DNA of 64,000 bases from CAWGYT01 sp963826795 (GTDB lineage: Bacteria > Planctomycetota > Planctomycetia > Pirellulales > Pirellulaceae). The stretch covers positions 124,001-188,000 of the forward strand of contig CAWGYT010000002.1 of the NCBI GenBank assembly GCA_963826795.1, given 5' to 3'. The position numbers and the translations under genes are program-made. Position 1 is the stretch's first letter; each line of letters begins with the position of its first letter. The notes under the pieces were generated by a model, which worked only from the letters and a program-made list of their open reading frames with translations, was not told the DNA's origin and made no database searches. Below, piece by piece: positions 42,203 through 54,422 of this stretch.

Positions 42203-42883
42203 ATGGCAAAACAATCCAAACGGTATCGACAACTCGCGGCCAAGGTCGACTCAAAGGCGGTCCTGCCGCTGGAGAAGGCGATTGAGCTGCTGCAGACCTT
42301 TAATACCACGAAATTCGATCAAACCGTGGAAATCGCGATTCGCTTGGGTATCGACGCCAAGCAGGCAGACCAGCTCGTCCGCGGCTCGATTGTCCTCCCC
42401 CACGGGATTGGCAAGACGCAGCGTGTGGTGGTCTTCGCCAAGGGAGACATGGTGGAAGTTGCCCGCGCCGCGGGCGCGGACGAGGTGGGGCAAGAGGACT
42501 TGGCCAAACGTATCAAAGAGGGCTTTCTGGATTTCGACGCCTGTATCGCCGCCCCAGACATGATGGGAGTCGTCGGACCACTGGGAAAGGTGTTAGGTCC
42601 GCGCGGTCTGATGCCCTCACCCCGAGCCGGGACGGTGACCACGGACGTGGCGAAGGTGATCAGAGAATATAAGGCGGGCAAGGTGGAGTTTCGCAACGAT
42701 TCGGCGGGAATCATCCACGCGCAAGTGGGCAAGCTCAGCTTTGACGCGGCCAAGCTGCAGGACAACATCCAGGCATTCATCGGTCATATTCAGAGCGTCA
42801 AGCCGGGCGCGGTCAAGGGCACCTACGTCAAAGGGATGGCGATCAGTGCCACCATGAGTCCGGGAATTCGTATTGCGGCCTAG
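42203..42883 (+). CDS. rplA: 50S ribosomal protein L1
   Basis: The 226-residue protein shows LPLEKAIELLQTFNTTKFDQ, VEIAIRLGIDAKQADQLVRG, VLPHGIGK, GKVLGPRGLMPSPRAGTVT and EYKAGKVEFRNDSAGIIHA, all diagnostic of L1. L1 is the mobile stalk protein near the E site and in many bacteria represses its own mRNA. Here rplK and rplA are separated by 155 bases. Confidence 0.97.
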   Translation: MAKQSKRYRQLAAKVDSKAVLPLEKAIELLQTFNTTKFDQTVEIAIRLGIDAKQADQLVRGSIVLPHGIGKTQRVVVFAKGDMVEVARAAGADEVGQEDLAKRIKEGFLDFDACIAAPDMMGVVGPLGKVLGPRGLMPSPRAGTVTTDVAKVIREYKAGKVEFRNDSAGIIHAQVGKLSFDAAKLQDNIQAFIGHIQSVKPGAVKGTYVKGMAISATMSPGIRIAA

Positions 42884-42904
42884 CGCCCACGGGAAAGATA
42901 CAAA

Positions 42905-43447
42905 ATGAGTAAACGCATCAAAGAACTGATGACGCGAGACTTCGCCAGCCGCTTGGCGGGTGTTACCGACGCGTTGCTGGTGAAGGTTGTCGGAATGGAC
43001 GCAAACCGCAGTGTCTTGTTACGCCGCCAGCTTCGTGACAAAAACATCGAACTGTTGGTCGTCAAGAACAGTCTCGCGCGACGCGCTGCCGAAGGCACTC
43101 CACTCGCTCCCGCCCTCGATGGGATGGAGGGGAGTCTCGCTTTTGTCTGGGGAGGCCAGGACTTTGTCTCTTTGGCCAAAGAAGTCACCCAACTGAATGA
43201 AGCGAAGGAGTTTCTTGCCTTCGAGACCCGTGGCGGGGTCATGGATGGGGAACAGCTGACGCCCGAACGGGTGAAAGAGATCAGTAAGTGGCCGAGCCGC
43301 GAGGAGCAGCTCAGCCTCCTGCTGGGTCAAATTCTCGGTCCGGGCGGTCAGCTGCTGGCCGCGATCGAGGGCCCGGGAGCCACCCTGGCGGGTCAGATCA
43401 AGTCCAAGGCGGAAGAAGAAGCGAAAGAAGAAAGCGAGGCAGCTTAG
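42905..43447 (+). CDS. rplJ: 50S ribosomal protein L10
   Basis: The 180-residue protein has the N-terminal rRNA-binding part with LLRRQLRDKNIELLVVKNSL and RRAAEGTPLAPAL, and the C-terminal helix that carries L7/L12 dimers (REEQLSLLLGQILGPGGQLL). The end is acidic (SKAEEEAKEESEAA). It starts 22 bases after rplA. Confidence 0.96.
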   Translation: MSKRIKELMTRDFASRLAGVTDALLVKVVGMDANRSVLLRRQLRDKNIELLVVKNSLARRAAEGTPLAPALDGMEGSLAFVWGGQDFVSLAKEVTQLNEAKEFLAFETRGGVMDGEQLTPERVKEISKWPSREEQLSLLLGQILGPGGQLLAAIEGPGATLAGQIKSKAEEEAKEESEAA

Positions 43448-43478
43448 GAGGACCGGTCCGTGGCGAACGCCGCCCCGC

Positions 43479-43566
43479 GTTCGACTCGCACCAAGTTCGA
43501 CTCGCACCCAACCGCGTTCAGGCGGAATGAATTCAGGTTACGAATTCAGGTTACGAATTCAGGTAC
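43479..43566. repeat. Two short tandem repeats in the rplJ-rplL spacer
   Basis: GTTCGACTCGCACC occurs at 43479-43492 and 43495-43508 (period 16). GAATTCAGGTTAC occurs at 43529-43541 and 43542-43554, with a partial third unit to 43566 (period 13). The 241-base spacer shows no gene of its own and is longer than usual between these two genes. Confidence 0.85.
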
Positions 43567-43688
43567 GGAAAAATGCGTGCTTCGACAGGCTCGAAACACG
43601 GCTAGTTCACAAACACAGCTCTGGTATGTCGCATCGGCCGGCGGGCCTGACCCGTCCCGAGGCTCAGTATGAAAGGATCCGGTCCACG

Positions 43689-44105
43689 ATGTCGGAAGAA
43701 ACAGCAACCCTCGAGGTTTCGGCGGAAATTAAGTCGTTGGGCGATCAGATCGCCGGCCTGACCCTGAAGCAGGCGAAATCCTTGAGTGACTATTTGGAGG
43801 CAGAGTATTCGATCAAGGCGGCGGCCGGCGGTGCCATCATGGCAATGCCCATGGCAGGTGCCGGTGGCGACGGCGCCGGGGCGGAAGCGGAGCAGACCGA
43901 ATTCGATCTGATTTTGACCGGTTTCGGTGACAAGAAGATCGGCGTCATCAAGGAAATCCGCAGTCTTACGGGACTGGGACTGAAAGAAGCCAAGGACTTG
44001 GTGGAAGGTGTCCCCAGCAAGGTCAAGGAAGGCGTCTCCAAAGAAGAGGCCGAAGACGCCAAGAAGAAGCTCGAAGCGGCCGGAGCCTCGGTCGAAATCA
44101 AGTAG
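43689..44105 (+). CDS. rplL: 50S ribosomal protein L7/L12
   Basis: The 138-residue protein has a dimerisation domain (IAGLTLKQAKSLSDYLEAEY), an Ala/Gly/Met-rich hinge (GGAIMAMPMAGAGGDGAGA) and the factor-binding C-terminal domain (FDLILTGFGDKKIGVIKEIR, LGLKEAKDLVEGVPSKVKEG, AKKKLEAAGASVEIK). It starts at ATG 43689; the open frame further up crosses the tandem repeats and is not credible. AAGGA lies about 12 bases upstream. Confidence 0.96.
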   Translation: MSEETATLEVSAEIKSLGDQIAGLTLKQAKSLSDYLEAEYSIKAAAGGAIMAMPMAGAGGDGAGAEAEQTEFDLILTGFGDKKIGVIKEIRSLTGLGLKEAKDLVEGVPSKVKEGVSKEEAEDAKKKLEAAGASVEIK

Positions 44106-44130
44106 CTCGCTTTGTTCGTGTTCACCTCAA

Positions 44131-44160
44131 GCCGGCCGTTTCTCCGCCGAGACGGCCGGC
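44131..44160 (+). terminator. Hairpin (possible attenuator) between rplL and rpoB
   Basis: GCCGGCCGT (44131-44139) and ACGGCCGGC (44152-44160) form a perfect 9-bp stem. TCAAGCCG (44127-44134) could alternatively pair with CGGCTTGA (44170-44177), giving mutually exclusive folds. Partial termination between rplL and rpoB is known in other bacteria; here it is an inference. Confidence 0.55.
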
Positions 44161-44730
44161 AGGCAGGATCGGCTTGAATTTCGAATCGTCGTCGGTTCGT
44201 CGGTTTCCGGAGTCGGTGTTTTTGCACGGTCATCGGCTTGGGTTCCCCGTACGCGCTCGTCGAACGTGGCGCAGGCTGCCCGCGGAGCGCAAATGGCTCG
44301 ACGAAACTTCACTCGGCAACACCGTGGGTCGCGGCGGATTCCTGACGTCGGCGCAGCGAGTCGCTGTCCCCGGAGGCATTGCCTGCGGGTGGACGATGCC
44401 CTGCTCGAAATTCGGTCGCCGCGCTCCCGTCGGCCTGGACTTGAGCTGGGTGGGTGACCGGAGTGCGGTTGGCGTGCCGGGTCGGGTTCTCCCCGCAGCG
44501 CCGAGCCTGCGTGGAGCCGGCCGCGCGCGGTGCCAGCTGCGGTCGCCCGGCGTGGGATCTCGGCGTCGGCAGGTCGTGACAGAGAACGCGGTCGCCGGAC
44601 GATTCCGCCTTAGCTTCCCTCCATCACGTCAAACTCCGACGACACCACGCCGGTTTGATGTGGTCCCATCGGCATTCAACATCTTTCGTAGTAGCAGCTG
44701 AACTTCGGTTCCCAAGGAGTATCTGCGCGT
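44161..44730. other. Long rplL-rpoB spacer
   Basis: These 570 bases contain open frames, but their Arg/Pro/Ser-rich translations look non-coding. They probably form the rpoBC leader. No clear promoter is visible. GGAG lies about 10 bases before the rpoB ATG. Confidence 0.45.
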
Positions 44731-48450
<3,720 letters not shown>

Positions 48451-48462
48451 TTCGCTGGCATT

Positions 48463-48504
48463 CCCCCTTCCAACGGCCCCCTTCCACCGGCCCCCTTCCA
48501 CCGG
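48463..48504. repeat. 14-bp tandem repeat in the rpoB-rpoC spacer, three units
   Basis: CCCCCTTCCAACGG (48463-48476), CCCCCTTCCACCGG (48477-48490) and CCCCCTTCCACCGG (48491-48504) occur in direct succession between the rpoB stop and the rpoC start. Confidence 0.9.
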
Positions 48505-48538
48505 ACTTCGGTGATCCCCGATACAGGAGCACAGGCAG

Positions 48539-51500
48539 ATGACGATCGGCGAGAGTTCCTATGACCGAATCAACGATTACGCCTCGGTCAAGATCAGCCT
48601 GGCGAGGCCCCACGACATTCGCAGCTGGTCTTTCGGCGAAGTCAAAAAACCCGAAACGATTAACTACCGCACCTACCGTCCCGAAAAAGACGGCCTGTTC
48701 TGCGAACGGATCTTTGGTCCGGAGAAGGACTGGGAATGCGCCTGCGGCAAATACCGCGGAATGAAATACAAAGGAATGATCTGCGATCGCTGCGGCGTCA
48801 AAGTGACGCATAGCCGGGTGCGCCGCAAGCGAATGGGCCACATTGAACTGGCCGCCCCCGTCGTGCACATCTGGTTTTTCAAGGCGATGCCCAGCCGGTT
48901 AGGGAACCTGCTGAGCATGAAAACGACCAGCCTGGAAAAGGTGATCTACTTCCAGGACTACGTCGTGATCGACCCGGGTGATACCGATCTGGAACGCCAG
49001 CAGCTACTGACGGAAGAAGAATTCCGCTCGGCCCGCGAACAGTGGGGCGAAGGCAGCTTCGAAGCCGACATGGGTGCCGAGGCGGTCCGCAAACTGCTCT
49101 GCGCCCTGGACCTCGTGACGCTCTCCGATCGGCTCCGCGTGGAATTGACCGAGACGAACGCGAAACAGCGTAAAAAGGATCTCATCAACCGCCTCAAGAT
49201 TGTCGAGGCGATTCGGGACAGCGACAACAAGCCCGAATGGATGGTGCTGGACGTGATTCCGGTGATCCCGCCCGATCTCCGTCCGCTGGTCCTGCTGGAT
49301 TCCGGCAACTTCGCCACCAGCGACCTGAATGACCTCTATCGACGCATCATTAATCGCAATAACCGTCTGCGAAAACTGGTGGATCTGAACGCGCCGGAAG
49401 TGATCATTCGCAACGAGAAGCGGATGTTGCAGCAGTCGGTCGATGCCCTGTTCGACAACAATCGCTGCAAGCGTCCGGTGCTCGGAAGCAGCAATCGACC
49501 GCTCAAGTCGTTGACCGACATGATCAAGGGCAAGCAGGGGCGGTTCCGCGAAAACTTGCTCGGCAAACGTGTCGATTACTCGGCCCGCAGCGTGATCGTC
49601 GTCGGACCGACGCTCAAGCTGCATCAGTGCGGCCTGCCCAAGAAAATCGCCTTGGAGCTGTACCAGCCGTTCATCATCCGCAAACTCAAAGAGATGGGCC
49701 ATGCCGATACGATCAAGAGCGCCAAGAAGATGCTTGAGCGGAAGGATGAGGAGGTCTGGGATATCCTCGAGGCCGTGATTCAGAATCACCCCGTGTTGCT
49801 GAATCGCGCACCCACGCTCCATCGCATGGGAATCATGGCCTTTGAACCGGTCTTGGTCGAGGGCAATGCGATTCACCTCCACCCGCTGGTCTGCAAAGGC
49901 TTCAATGCCGACTTCGACGGAGACCAGATGGCGGTTCACTTGCCGCTCTCCATCGAGGCCCAGGTGGAAGCGCATACGCTGATGATGTCGACCAACAACA
50001 TCTTCGGTCCGGCTAATGGACGGCCCATCATGAGCCCCTCGCAGGACATCGTGATGGGTTGTTACTTCATTTCGATGCAGATCGCCGGTCGCCTGGGCGA
50101 GGGCATGGTGTTCGCGTCGCCGCAAGAGGCGGAACTGGCCTATTCGCTCGGAGTGATCGACCTGCACGCCAGGATCAAGGTCAAGCTTCCGCAGGGCCGA
50201 ATGGTTCGTTCGCTGGATGACTCGCGAACCAAACAGACGATGGTCGAGACGACTTGCGGACGGATCATGTTCAACGAAATGCTGCCCCGCGGCATGGATT
50301 TCTACAACATGCCCCTACGCTCGGGCGAGCTGTCCATGGTCATTTCCGACTGCTATCAGGTTCTCGGGCGGCGAGCCACGATTTCGCTGCTGGACGACAT
50401 GAACCGGATCGGCTTTCGGGAAAGCACTCGGAGCGGGCTCTCCTTCGCCACCGACGATCTGGTCACGCCGGACTCAAAGTCCAAGATCATCGGCGACGCT
50501 GAGAAAACGGTGCTCAAATACAAGAAATTGTATGACCGCGGGATCATCACGGACGTGGAACGCTACAACCAGGTGCTGGATGCCTGGACGCATGCCCGCG
50601 AGCGGATCACGGCGGAGATGATGACGGCCATGGAGAGCGATATCCGCAGCGAAGGCCAGTACATCAACCCCGTGTTCCTGATGGCGCACTCCGGTGCCCG
50701 AGGTGGCGTGGAACAGATCCGGCAGCTGGCCGGAATGCGCGGCCTGATGGCCAAGCCGTCCGGCGAAATCATCGAGACGCCGATTAAGGCGAACTTCCGC
50801 GAAGGTCTCTCCGTGCTGGAGTACTTCAGTTCGACGCACGGGGCACGCAAAGGGTTGGCCGATACCGCCTTGAAGACGGCGGACTCGGGGTACCTCACCC
50901 GCAAACTGGCCGACGTCGCTCAGAATGTGGTGGTCACGATGGACGACTGCGGCACGACCCAGGGGATCACCAAAGGGGTCATCTACCGTGGCGAAAAGGT
51001 GGAGGTGCGGTTGGCCGACGCCGTCAAGGGTCGCGTCAGCCGGCAAAACATCGTGAACCCGGTGACGGACGAGGTGATCGTCGCCGAAAACCAGATGATG
51101 ACGCCCGAGATCGCCCGTAAGATCGAGGAACTCGGCCTGGAGCGGATTCAGGTCCGCAGCCCGATGACCTGCGAAGCCCCCTTGGGCGTCTGCCGCAACT
51201 GCTACGGCATGGACATGTCGACGGGAAATCTGGTCGAAGAAGGCATGGCCGTCGGGATCATTGCCGCGCAGAGCATCGGTGAGCCCGGAACGCAGCTGAC
51301 GATGCGGACCTTCCACATCGGCGGCGTGGCGGGAACCGACGTCGAAGAAAGCGAAACCAAGGCGAAGAAGGGCGGCATCGTCAAGTTCACGCGGATGCGG
51401 TCGGTGACCAATCCAGAAGGTCAAACGATCGTGCTGACCCGCAACGGCGAAATCTCGCTCTTGGACGCGAAAGGTCGCGAGCTGGAGAAGTACGAAGTCC

Positions 51501-52921
51501 CCACCGGGGCCTTCCTGATGGTCAAGGAAAACGAGGAAATCTCACCCGGAGCCGTGCTCTGCCAATGGGATCCCCATAGCATCCCGATTCTGGCCGAAGT
51601 CGCCGGCCGCGTCCGCTTCGAAGATATTGTGGAAGGTGAAACCGTCCGGATCGAGACGGATCCCAGCGGACACGAACGGTGGATTATCGCCGACCACAAA
51701 GGCGATCTGCATCCTCAGATCGTGCTGGAAGACGCCGACGGCAAGCCGCTCGACGTCTACTACCTGCCGGAACGGGCTCACATCGAAGTCCCGGAAGGGA
51801 CCACGATTGCGGCCGGAACGGTGGTCGCCAAGACGCCCCGCGAGGCCTCCGGGATCAAGGACATCACGGGCGGTCTGCCGCGCGTCACGGAGATTTTCGA
51901 GGCCCGCAAGCCAAAGGACCCGGCGGTGATCGCCGAAGTCGACGGCGTCGTCGAAATCCTCGGCGAAAAGCGGCGCGGCAAGCGGACGATCATCGTCCGC
52001 AGCGAAACCGGGATCGAACGTGAGCATTTGGTGCCGCACGGCAAGCGGTTCCTCGTGCACTCCGGAGACCACGTTCGCGCCGGACAGGCCTTGGTCGATG
52101 GACCGCTCGTCCCGCACGACATCCTGCGGATTTCGGGCGAAGAGGCCGTCCAGCAGTACTTGCTCCACGAAATTCAGGGCGTTTATCGCAGCCAGCGGGT
52201 CGAAATCAACGACAAGCACTGCGAGATCATCATCGCGCGGATGTTGCGGAAGGTCAAAATCGAGAATCCGGGCGATACCAATCTCCTGCCCGGTAGCGTG
52301 ATGGATCGCTTCGATTTCCGGCAAGCCAACGACAACCTCAGCAAATGCCTGAGGATCACCCACAAGGGAGACAGCGATTTCGAGTCGGGCTCGATCGTGC
52401 CGCGCGAGGCCATGGAGGGAGTCAACTCGCAAATCGAGGCACTTGGAGGCGATCCGGGCAAAGGCACCCGCCCCAAACCGGCCACGGCCAGTACCCAGTT
52501 GCTGGGCATCACCAAGGCCGCCGTCCAAAGTTCGAGCTTTATCTCGGCGGCGAGCTTCCAGGAAACCACCAAGGTCCTGACCGAAGCCGCGTTGGCCGGC
52601 AAGACGGATCGCCTGGTCGGCCTGAAGGAAAACGTGATTCTGGGACACCTGATTCCCGCCGGCACCGGGTTCCGCTCGTTCCAGGAAGCCGAAGTGCGGA
52701 TTCGTCCCGAGGCCCTCGAAGCCCTCACCGCCGAGAAAGATCGAGCCCTGGTGGCCAGCTTCCCGCTGCTCGAGTCCGCCGAGGCGACCAACGAACCCGG
52801 CATCGGCTCGGGGTCGGATGGATCACGTCGCGAATTGTCAATTTCCGATACCAGCGGCCTCGATTCGCTGTTCGGAAGTCCCGCCGATCGACCCGACGAC
52901 GGTGACGCCAACGACGACTAG
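48539..52921 (+). CDS. rpoC: DNA-directed RNA polymerase subunit beta'
   Basis: The 1460-residue protein has the N-terminal zinc ribbon ECACGKYRGMKYKGMICDRC, the bridge to NRAPTLHRMGIMAFEPVLVE, and the catalytic NADFDGDQMAVHL. A second Zn site (CEAPLGVCRNCYGMD) and VGIIAAQSIGEPGTQLTMRT follow, then C-terminal NVILGHLIPAGTGF. About 70 residues after that are Ser/Asp/Glu-rich and poorly conserved. The TAG stop coincides with the first bases of a repeat element (52918), so the extreme C-terminus may have been trimmed or extended by insertion. Start ATG 48539. Confidence 0.98.
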   Translation: MTIGESSYDRINDYASVKISLARPHDIRSWSFGEVKKPETINYRTYRPEKDGLFCERIFGPEKDWECACGKYRGMKYKGMICDRCGVKVTHSRVRRKRMGHIELAAPVVHIWFFKAMPSRLGNLLSMKTTSLEKVIYFQDYVVIDPGDTDLERQQLLTEEEFRSAREQWGEGSFEADMGAEAVRKLLCALDLVTLSDRLRVELTETNAKQRKKDLINRLKIVEAIRDSDNKPEWMVLDVIPVIPPDLRPLVLLDSGNFATSDLNDLYRRIINRNNRLRKLVDLNAPEVIIRNEKRMLQQSVDALFDNNRCKRPVLGSSNRPLKSLTDMIKGKQGRFRENLLGKRVDYSARSVIVVGPTLKLHQCGLPKKIALELYQPFIIRKLKEMGHADTIKSAKKMLERKDEEVWDILEAVIQNHPVLLNRAPTLHRMGIMAFEPVLVEGNAIHLHPLVCKGFNADFDGDQMAVHLPLSIEAQVEAHTLMMSTNNIFGPANGRPIMSPSQDIVMGCYFISMQIAGRLGEGMVFASPQEAELAYSLGVIDLHARIKVKLPQGRMVRSLDDSRTKQTMVETTCGRIMFNEMLPRGMDFYNMPLRSGELSMVISDCYQVLGRRATISLLDDMNRIGFRESTRSGLSFATDDLVTPDSKSKIIGDAEKTVLKYKKLYDRGIITDVERYNQVLDAWTHARERITAEMMTAMESDIRSEGQYINPVFLMAHSGARGGVEQIRQLAGMRGLMAKPSGEIIETPIKANFREGLSVLEYFSSTHGARKGLADTALKTADSGYLTRKLADVAQNVVVTMDDCGTTQGITKGVIYRGEKVEVRLADAVKGRVSRQNIVNPVTDEVIVAENQMMTPEIARKIEELGLERIQVRSPMTCEAPLGVCRNCYGMDMSTGNLVEEGMAVGIIAAQSIGEPGTQLTMRTFHIGGVAGTDVEESETKAKKGGIVKFTRMRSVTNPEGQTIVLTRNGEISLLDAKGRELEKYEVPTGAFLMVKENEEISPGAVLCQWDPHSIPILAEVAGRVRFEDIVEGETVRIETDPSGHERWIIADHKGDLHPQIVLEDADGKPLDVYYLPERAHIEVPEGTTIAAGTVVAKTPREASGIKDITGGLPRVTEIFEARKPKDPAVIAEVDGVVEILGEKRRGKRTIIVRSETGIEREHLVPHGKRFLVHSGDHVRAGQALVDGPLVPHDILRISGEEAVQQYLLHEIQGVYRSQRVEINDKHCEIIIARMLRKVKIENPGDTNLLPGSVMDRFDFRQANDNLSKCLRITHKGDSDFESGSIVPREAMEGVNSQIEALGGDPGKGTRPKPATASTQLLGITKAAVQSSSFISAASFQETTKVLTEAALAGKTDRLVGLKENVILGHLIPAGTGFRSFQEAEVRIRPEALEALTAEKDRALVASFPLLESAEATNEPGIGSGSDGSRRELSISDTSGLDSLFGSPADRPDDGDANDD

Positions 52922-53075
52922 TGCTTTGTCACAGCTGAAATTGAGGGTTGGGTGGCCGGGGTCGAACGAAGTGAGCCCCCGGAAAATTGCGGTCTGGGGG
53001 CTCACTTCGTTCGACCCCAGGCACCCCAAAATCAAGCTGTGACAAAGCACTAGTGCTGGGTGACCGCTGAGAATT
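52918..53075. repeat. Compound stop-anchored repeat after rpoC (copies 5a, 5b, 5c)
   Basis: Three copies of the leading block flank two CTAG sites. 5a (+) TAGTGCTTTGTCACAGCT begins on the rpoC stop at 52919. 5b (-) is the same 18 bases reading leftward from 53052. 5c (+) TAGTGCTGGGTGACCGCT begins at 53051, sharing the CTAG at 53050-53053. Between 5a and 5b the block GGGGTCGAACGAAGTGAGCC and its inverse make 52919-53052 one long imperfect palindrome of 134 bases, able to form a large hairpin. Confidence 0.88.
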
Positions 53076-53114
53076 GGCGTCGCGACGAAGACCCCACAGG
53101 AGACGGCCTTGCCG

Positions 53115-53166
53115 CACTCCCAGGAAGCTCACGACCCTCCCAGGGAGATTGCGGCCCTCCCAGGGA
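53115..53166. repeat. 20-bp period tandem repeat upstream of rpsL
   Basis: CCCTCCCAGGGA occurs at 53135-53146 and 53155-53166, with a degenerate unit CACTCCCAGGAA at 53115-53126. Confidence 0.75.
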
Positions 53167-53201
53167 CGTCGTGCCGTTGTTAACGCGTGCCCCAGGCCGT
53201 C

Positions 53202-53229
53202 TTGACGGCTTCCGCTGAAATGTTACCCT
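53202..53229 (+). promoter_or_regulatory. Possible promoter of the rpsL operon
   Basis: TTGACG (53202-53207), a 16-base spacer and TACCCT (53224-53229) lie 47 bases before the rpsL start. The -35 box is good; the -10 box is weak. A small GCCGTC-TT-GACGGC hairpin overlaps the -35. Confidence 0.35.
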
Positions 53230-53275
53230 GGAGAGCTTCCCAATTGTTTGAATTCTAGACCCCCAGACGGTTTCC

Positions 53276-53644
53276 ATGCCCACGATCAATCAGCTCGTTC
53301 GCTCGCGACGAAAGTCCAAGCGAAGTCAAAGCAAGTCGCCCGTTTTGGATCGCTGCCCGCAGAAGCGAGGTGTCTGTCTGCAGGTCCGTACCATGACGCC
53401 CAAAAAGCCCAATTCGGCGCTCCGGAAAATCACGCGTGTCCGCCTCTCGAACGGAAAAGAAGTCACGGTTTACATCCCGGGCGAAGGTCACAGCCTGCAG
53501 GAGCACTCGATCGTGCTCGTACGGGGCGGCCGCGTCCGCGACCTGCCCGGCGTGCGCTACCAAGTCGTCCGCGGTGCACTCGATACGCTCGGCGTCGACG
53601 GCCGCAAGCGGTCTCGCAGCCGATACGGGGCCAAGAAATCATAA
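53276..53644 (+). CDS. rpsL: 30S ribosomal protein S12
   Basis: The 122-residue protein has MPTINQLVRSRRKSK, VCLQVRTMTPKKPNSALRKI (K43-type streptomycin-site lysine present), GEGHSLQEHSIVLVRGGRV and DLPGVRYQVVRGALDTLGV. It is a decoding-site protein. There is no strong Shine-Dalgarno before ATG 53276. First gene of the str cluster. Confidence 0.98.
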   Translation: MPTINQLVRSRRKSKRSQSKSPVLDRCPQKRGVCLQVRTMTPKKPNSALRKITRVRLSNGKEVTVYIPGEGHSLQEHSIVLVRGGRVRDLPGVRYQVVRGALDTLGVDGRKRSRSRYGAKKS

Positions 53645-53649
53645 CACCC

Positions 53650-53750
53650 TGCCGCCAGCGGGCTCGTGCACACGGGCATCCGGTCGCGCGGCACCCGGTG
53701 CGGCACGGCACCCGGTCGCGCGGGGCATCCGATCCCGCCGGCTGGCGGCA
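53650..53750. repeat. Inverted repeat enclosing short direct repeats, rpsL-rpsG spacer
   Basis: TGCCGCCAGC (53650-53659) and GCTGGCGGCA (53741-53750) are exact inverse copies. Between them GGCATCCGGTCGCGC (53675-53689), GGCACCCGGTGC (53690-53701) and GGCACCCGGTCGCGC (53707-53721) repeat. A further ATTCACGC(G/A)(A)AG pair follows near 53763-53786. Confidence 0.75.
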
Positions 53751-53804
53751 ATCATCCGCTCAATTCACGCGAAGAATTCACGCAAAGTCAGGTAACGCAA
53801 GACC

Positions 53805-54275
53805 ATGGGTAATATCACTGCCAGCCGCAGCCAGCTGAAGGGCGACCCTCGGCACAATTCGATGTTGGTCAGCAAATTCATCAACTGCCTGATGTGGGAC
53901 GGCAAAAAGACGATCGCTCAAGGCGTGTTTTACGACGCGCTGGACATCATCCAGGAGCGGATCCCGAAGGAGGAGCCTCTGGAGGTGTTTTTGCAGGCGG
54001 TTGAAAACGTGAAGCCGCATATCGAGGTCCGCAGCAAGCGTGTGGGCGGAGCGGCATATCAAGTGCCGATGCAGGTCAATCGGAACCGGCAACAGTCCCT
54101 GGCGATTCGCTGGCTGCTGTTGGCGATCCGGGAGAAGAAAGGGCGACCGACCAGCCAAAAACTTGCCGATGAAATCATGGCCGCGTACAAGAAGGAAGGC
54201 ACTGCCATGTCACGTCGCGAAAACGTGCATCGCATGGCGGATGCCAACAAGGCGTTTGCCCATTTCGCTTGGTAG
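53805..54275 (+). CDS. rpsG: 30S ribosomal protein S7
   Basis: The 156-residue protein has KFINCLMWDGKKTIAQGVFY, RVGGAAYQVPMQVNRNRQQS, AIRWLLLAIREKKGRP and RENVHRMADANKAFAHFAW at the C-terminus, all standard S7. It nucleates the 30S head. It starts at ATG 53805. Confidence 0.98.
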   Translation: MGNITASRSQLKGDPRHNSMLVSKFINCLMWDGKKTIAQGVFYDALDIIQERIPKEEPLEVFLQAVENVKPHIEVRSKRVGGAAYQVPMQVNRNRQQSLAIRWLLLAIREKKGRPTSQKLADEIMAAYKKEGTAMSRRENVHRMADANKAFAHFAW

Positions 54276-54330
54276 ACCCCGCGTTTCTCATCAGGCCGTG
54301 GTATCCTCGTCGTCGGCTGCCACGGCCTTT

Positions 54331-54390
54331 CCCATGCGCGCTGGTCCCATGCGCGCTGGACCCATGCGCGCCGGTCCCATGCGCGCTGGC
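54331..54390. repeat. 15-bp tandem repeat in the rpsG-fusA spacer, four units
   Basis: CCCATGCGCGCTGGT (54331-54345) is followed by three near-identical units at 54346, 54361 and 54376 that differ only at the last base and at one C/T. Each unit contains an ATG, but none in a useful frame ahead of fusA is supported. Confidence 0.92.
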
Positions 54391-54422
54391 TGCTCAGGCA
54401 CGTTCAGGAAGAGACGAGAATC

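Noticed and set aside
44174..44701. A 175-codon open frame between rplL and rpoB
   Set aside because: Composition is non-protein-like, and the region fits a leader with hairpins better.
53650..53786. Repeats in the rpsL-rpsG spacer as a CRISPR-like array
   Set aside because: Units are too short and irregular, spacers are not unique, and no cas genes are present.
54331..54390. Tandem ATG-containing units before fusA as a short leader peptide
   Set aside because: No ribosome binding site, and the frame does not lead to a sensible peptide.
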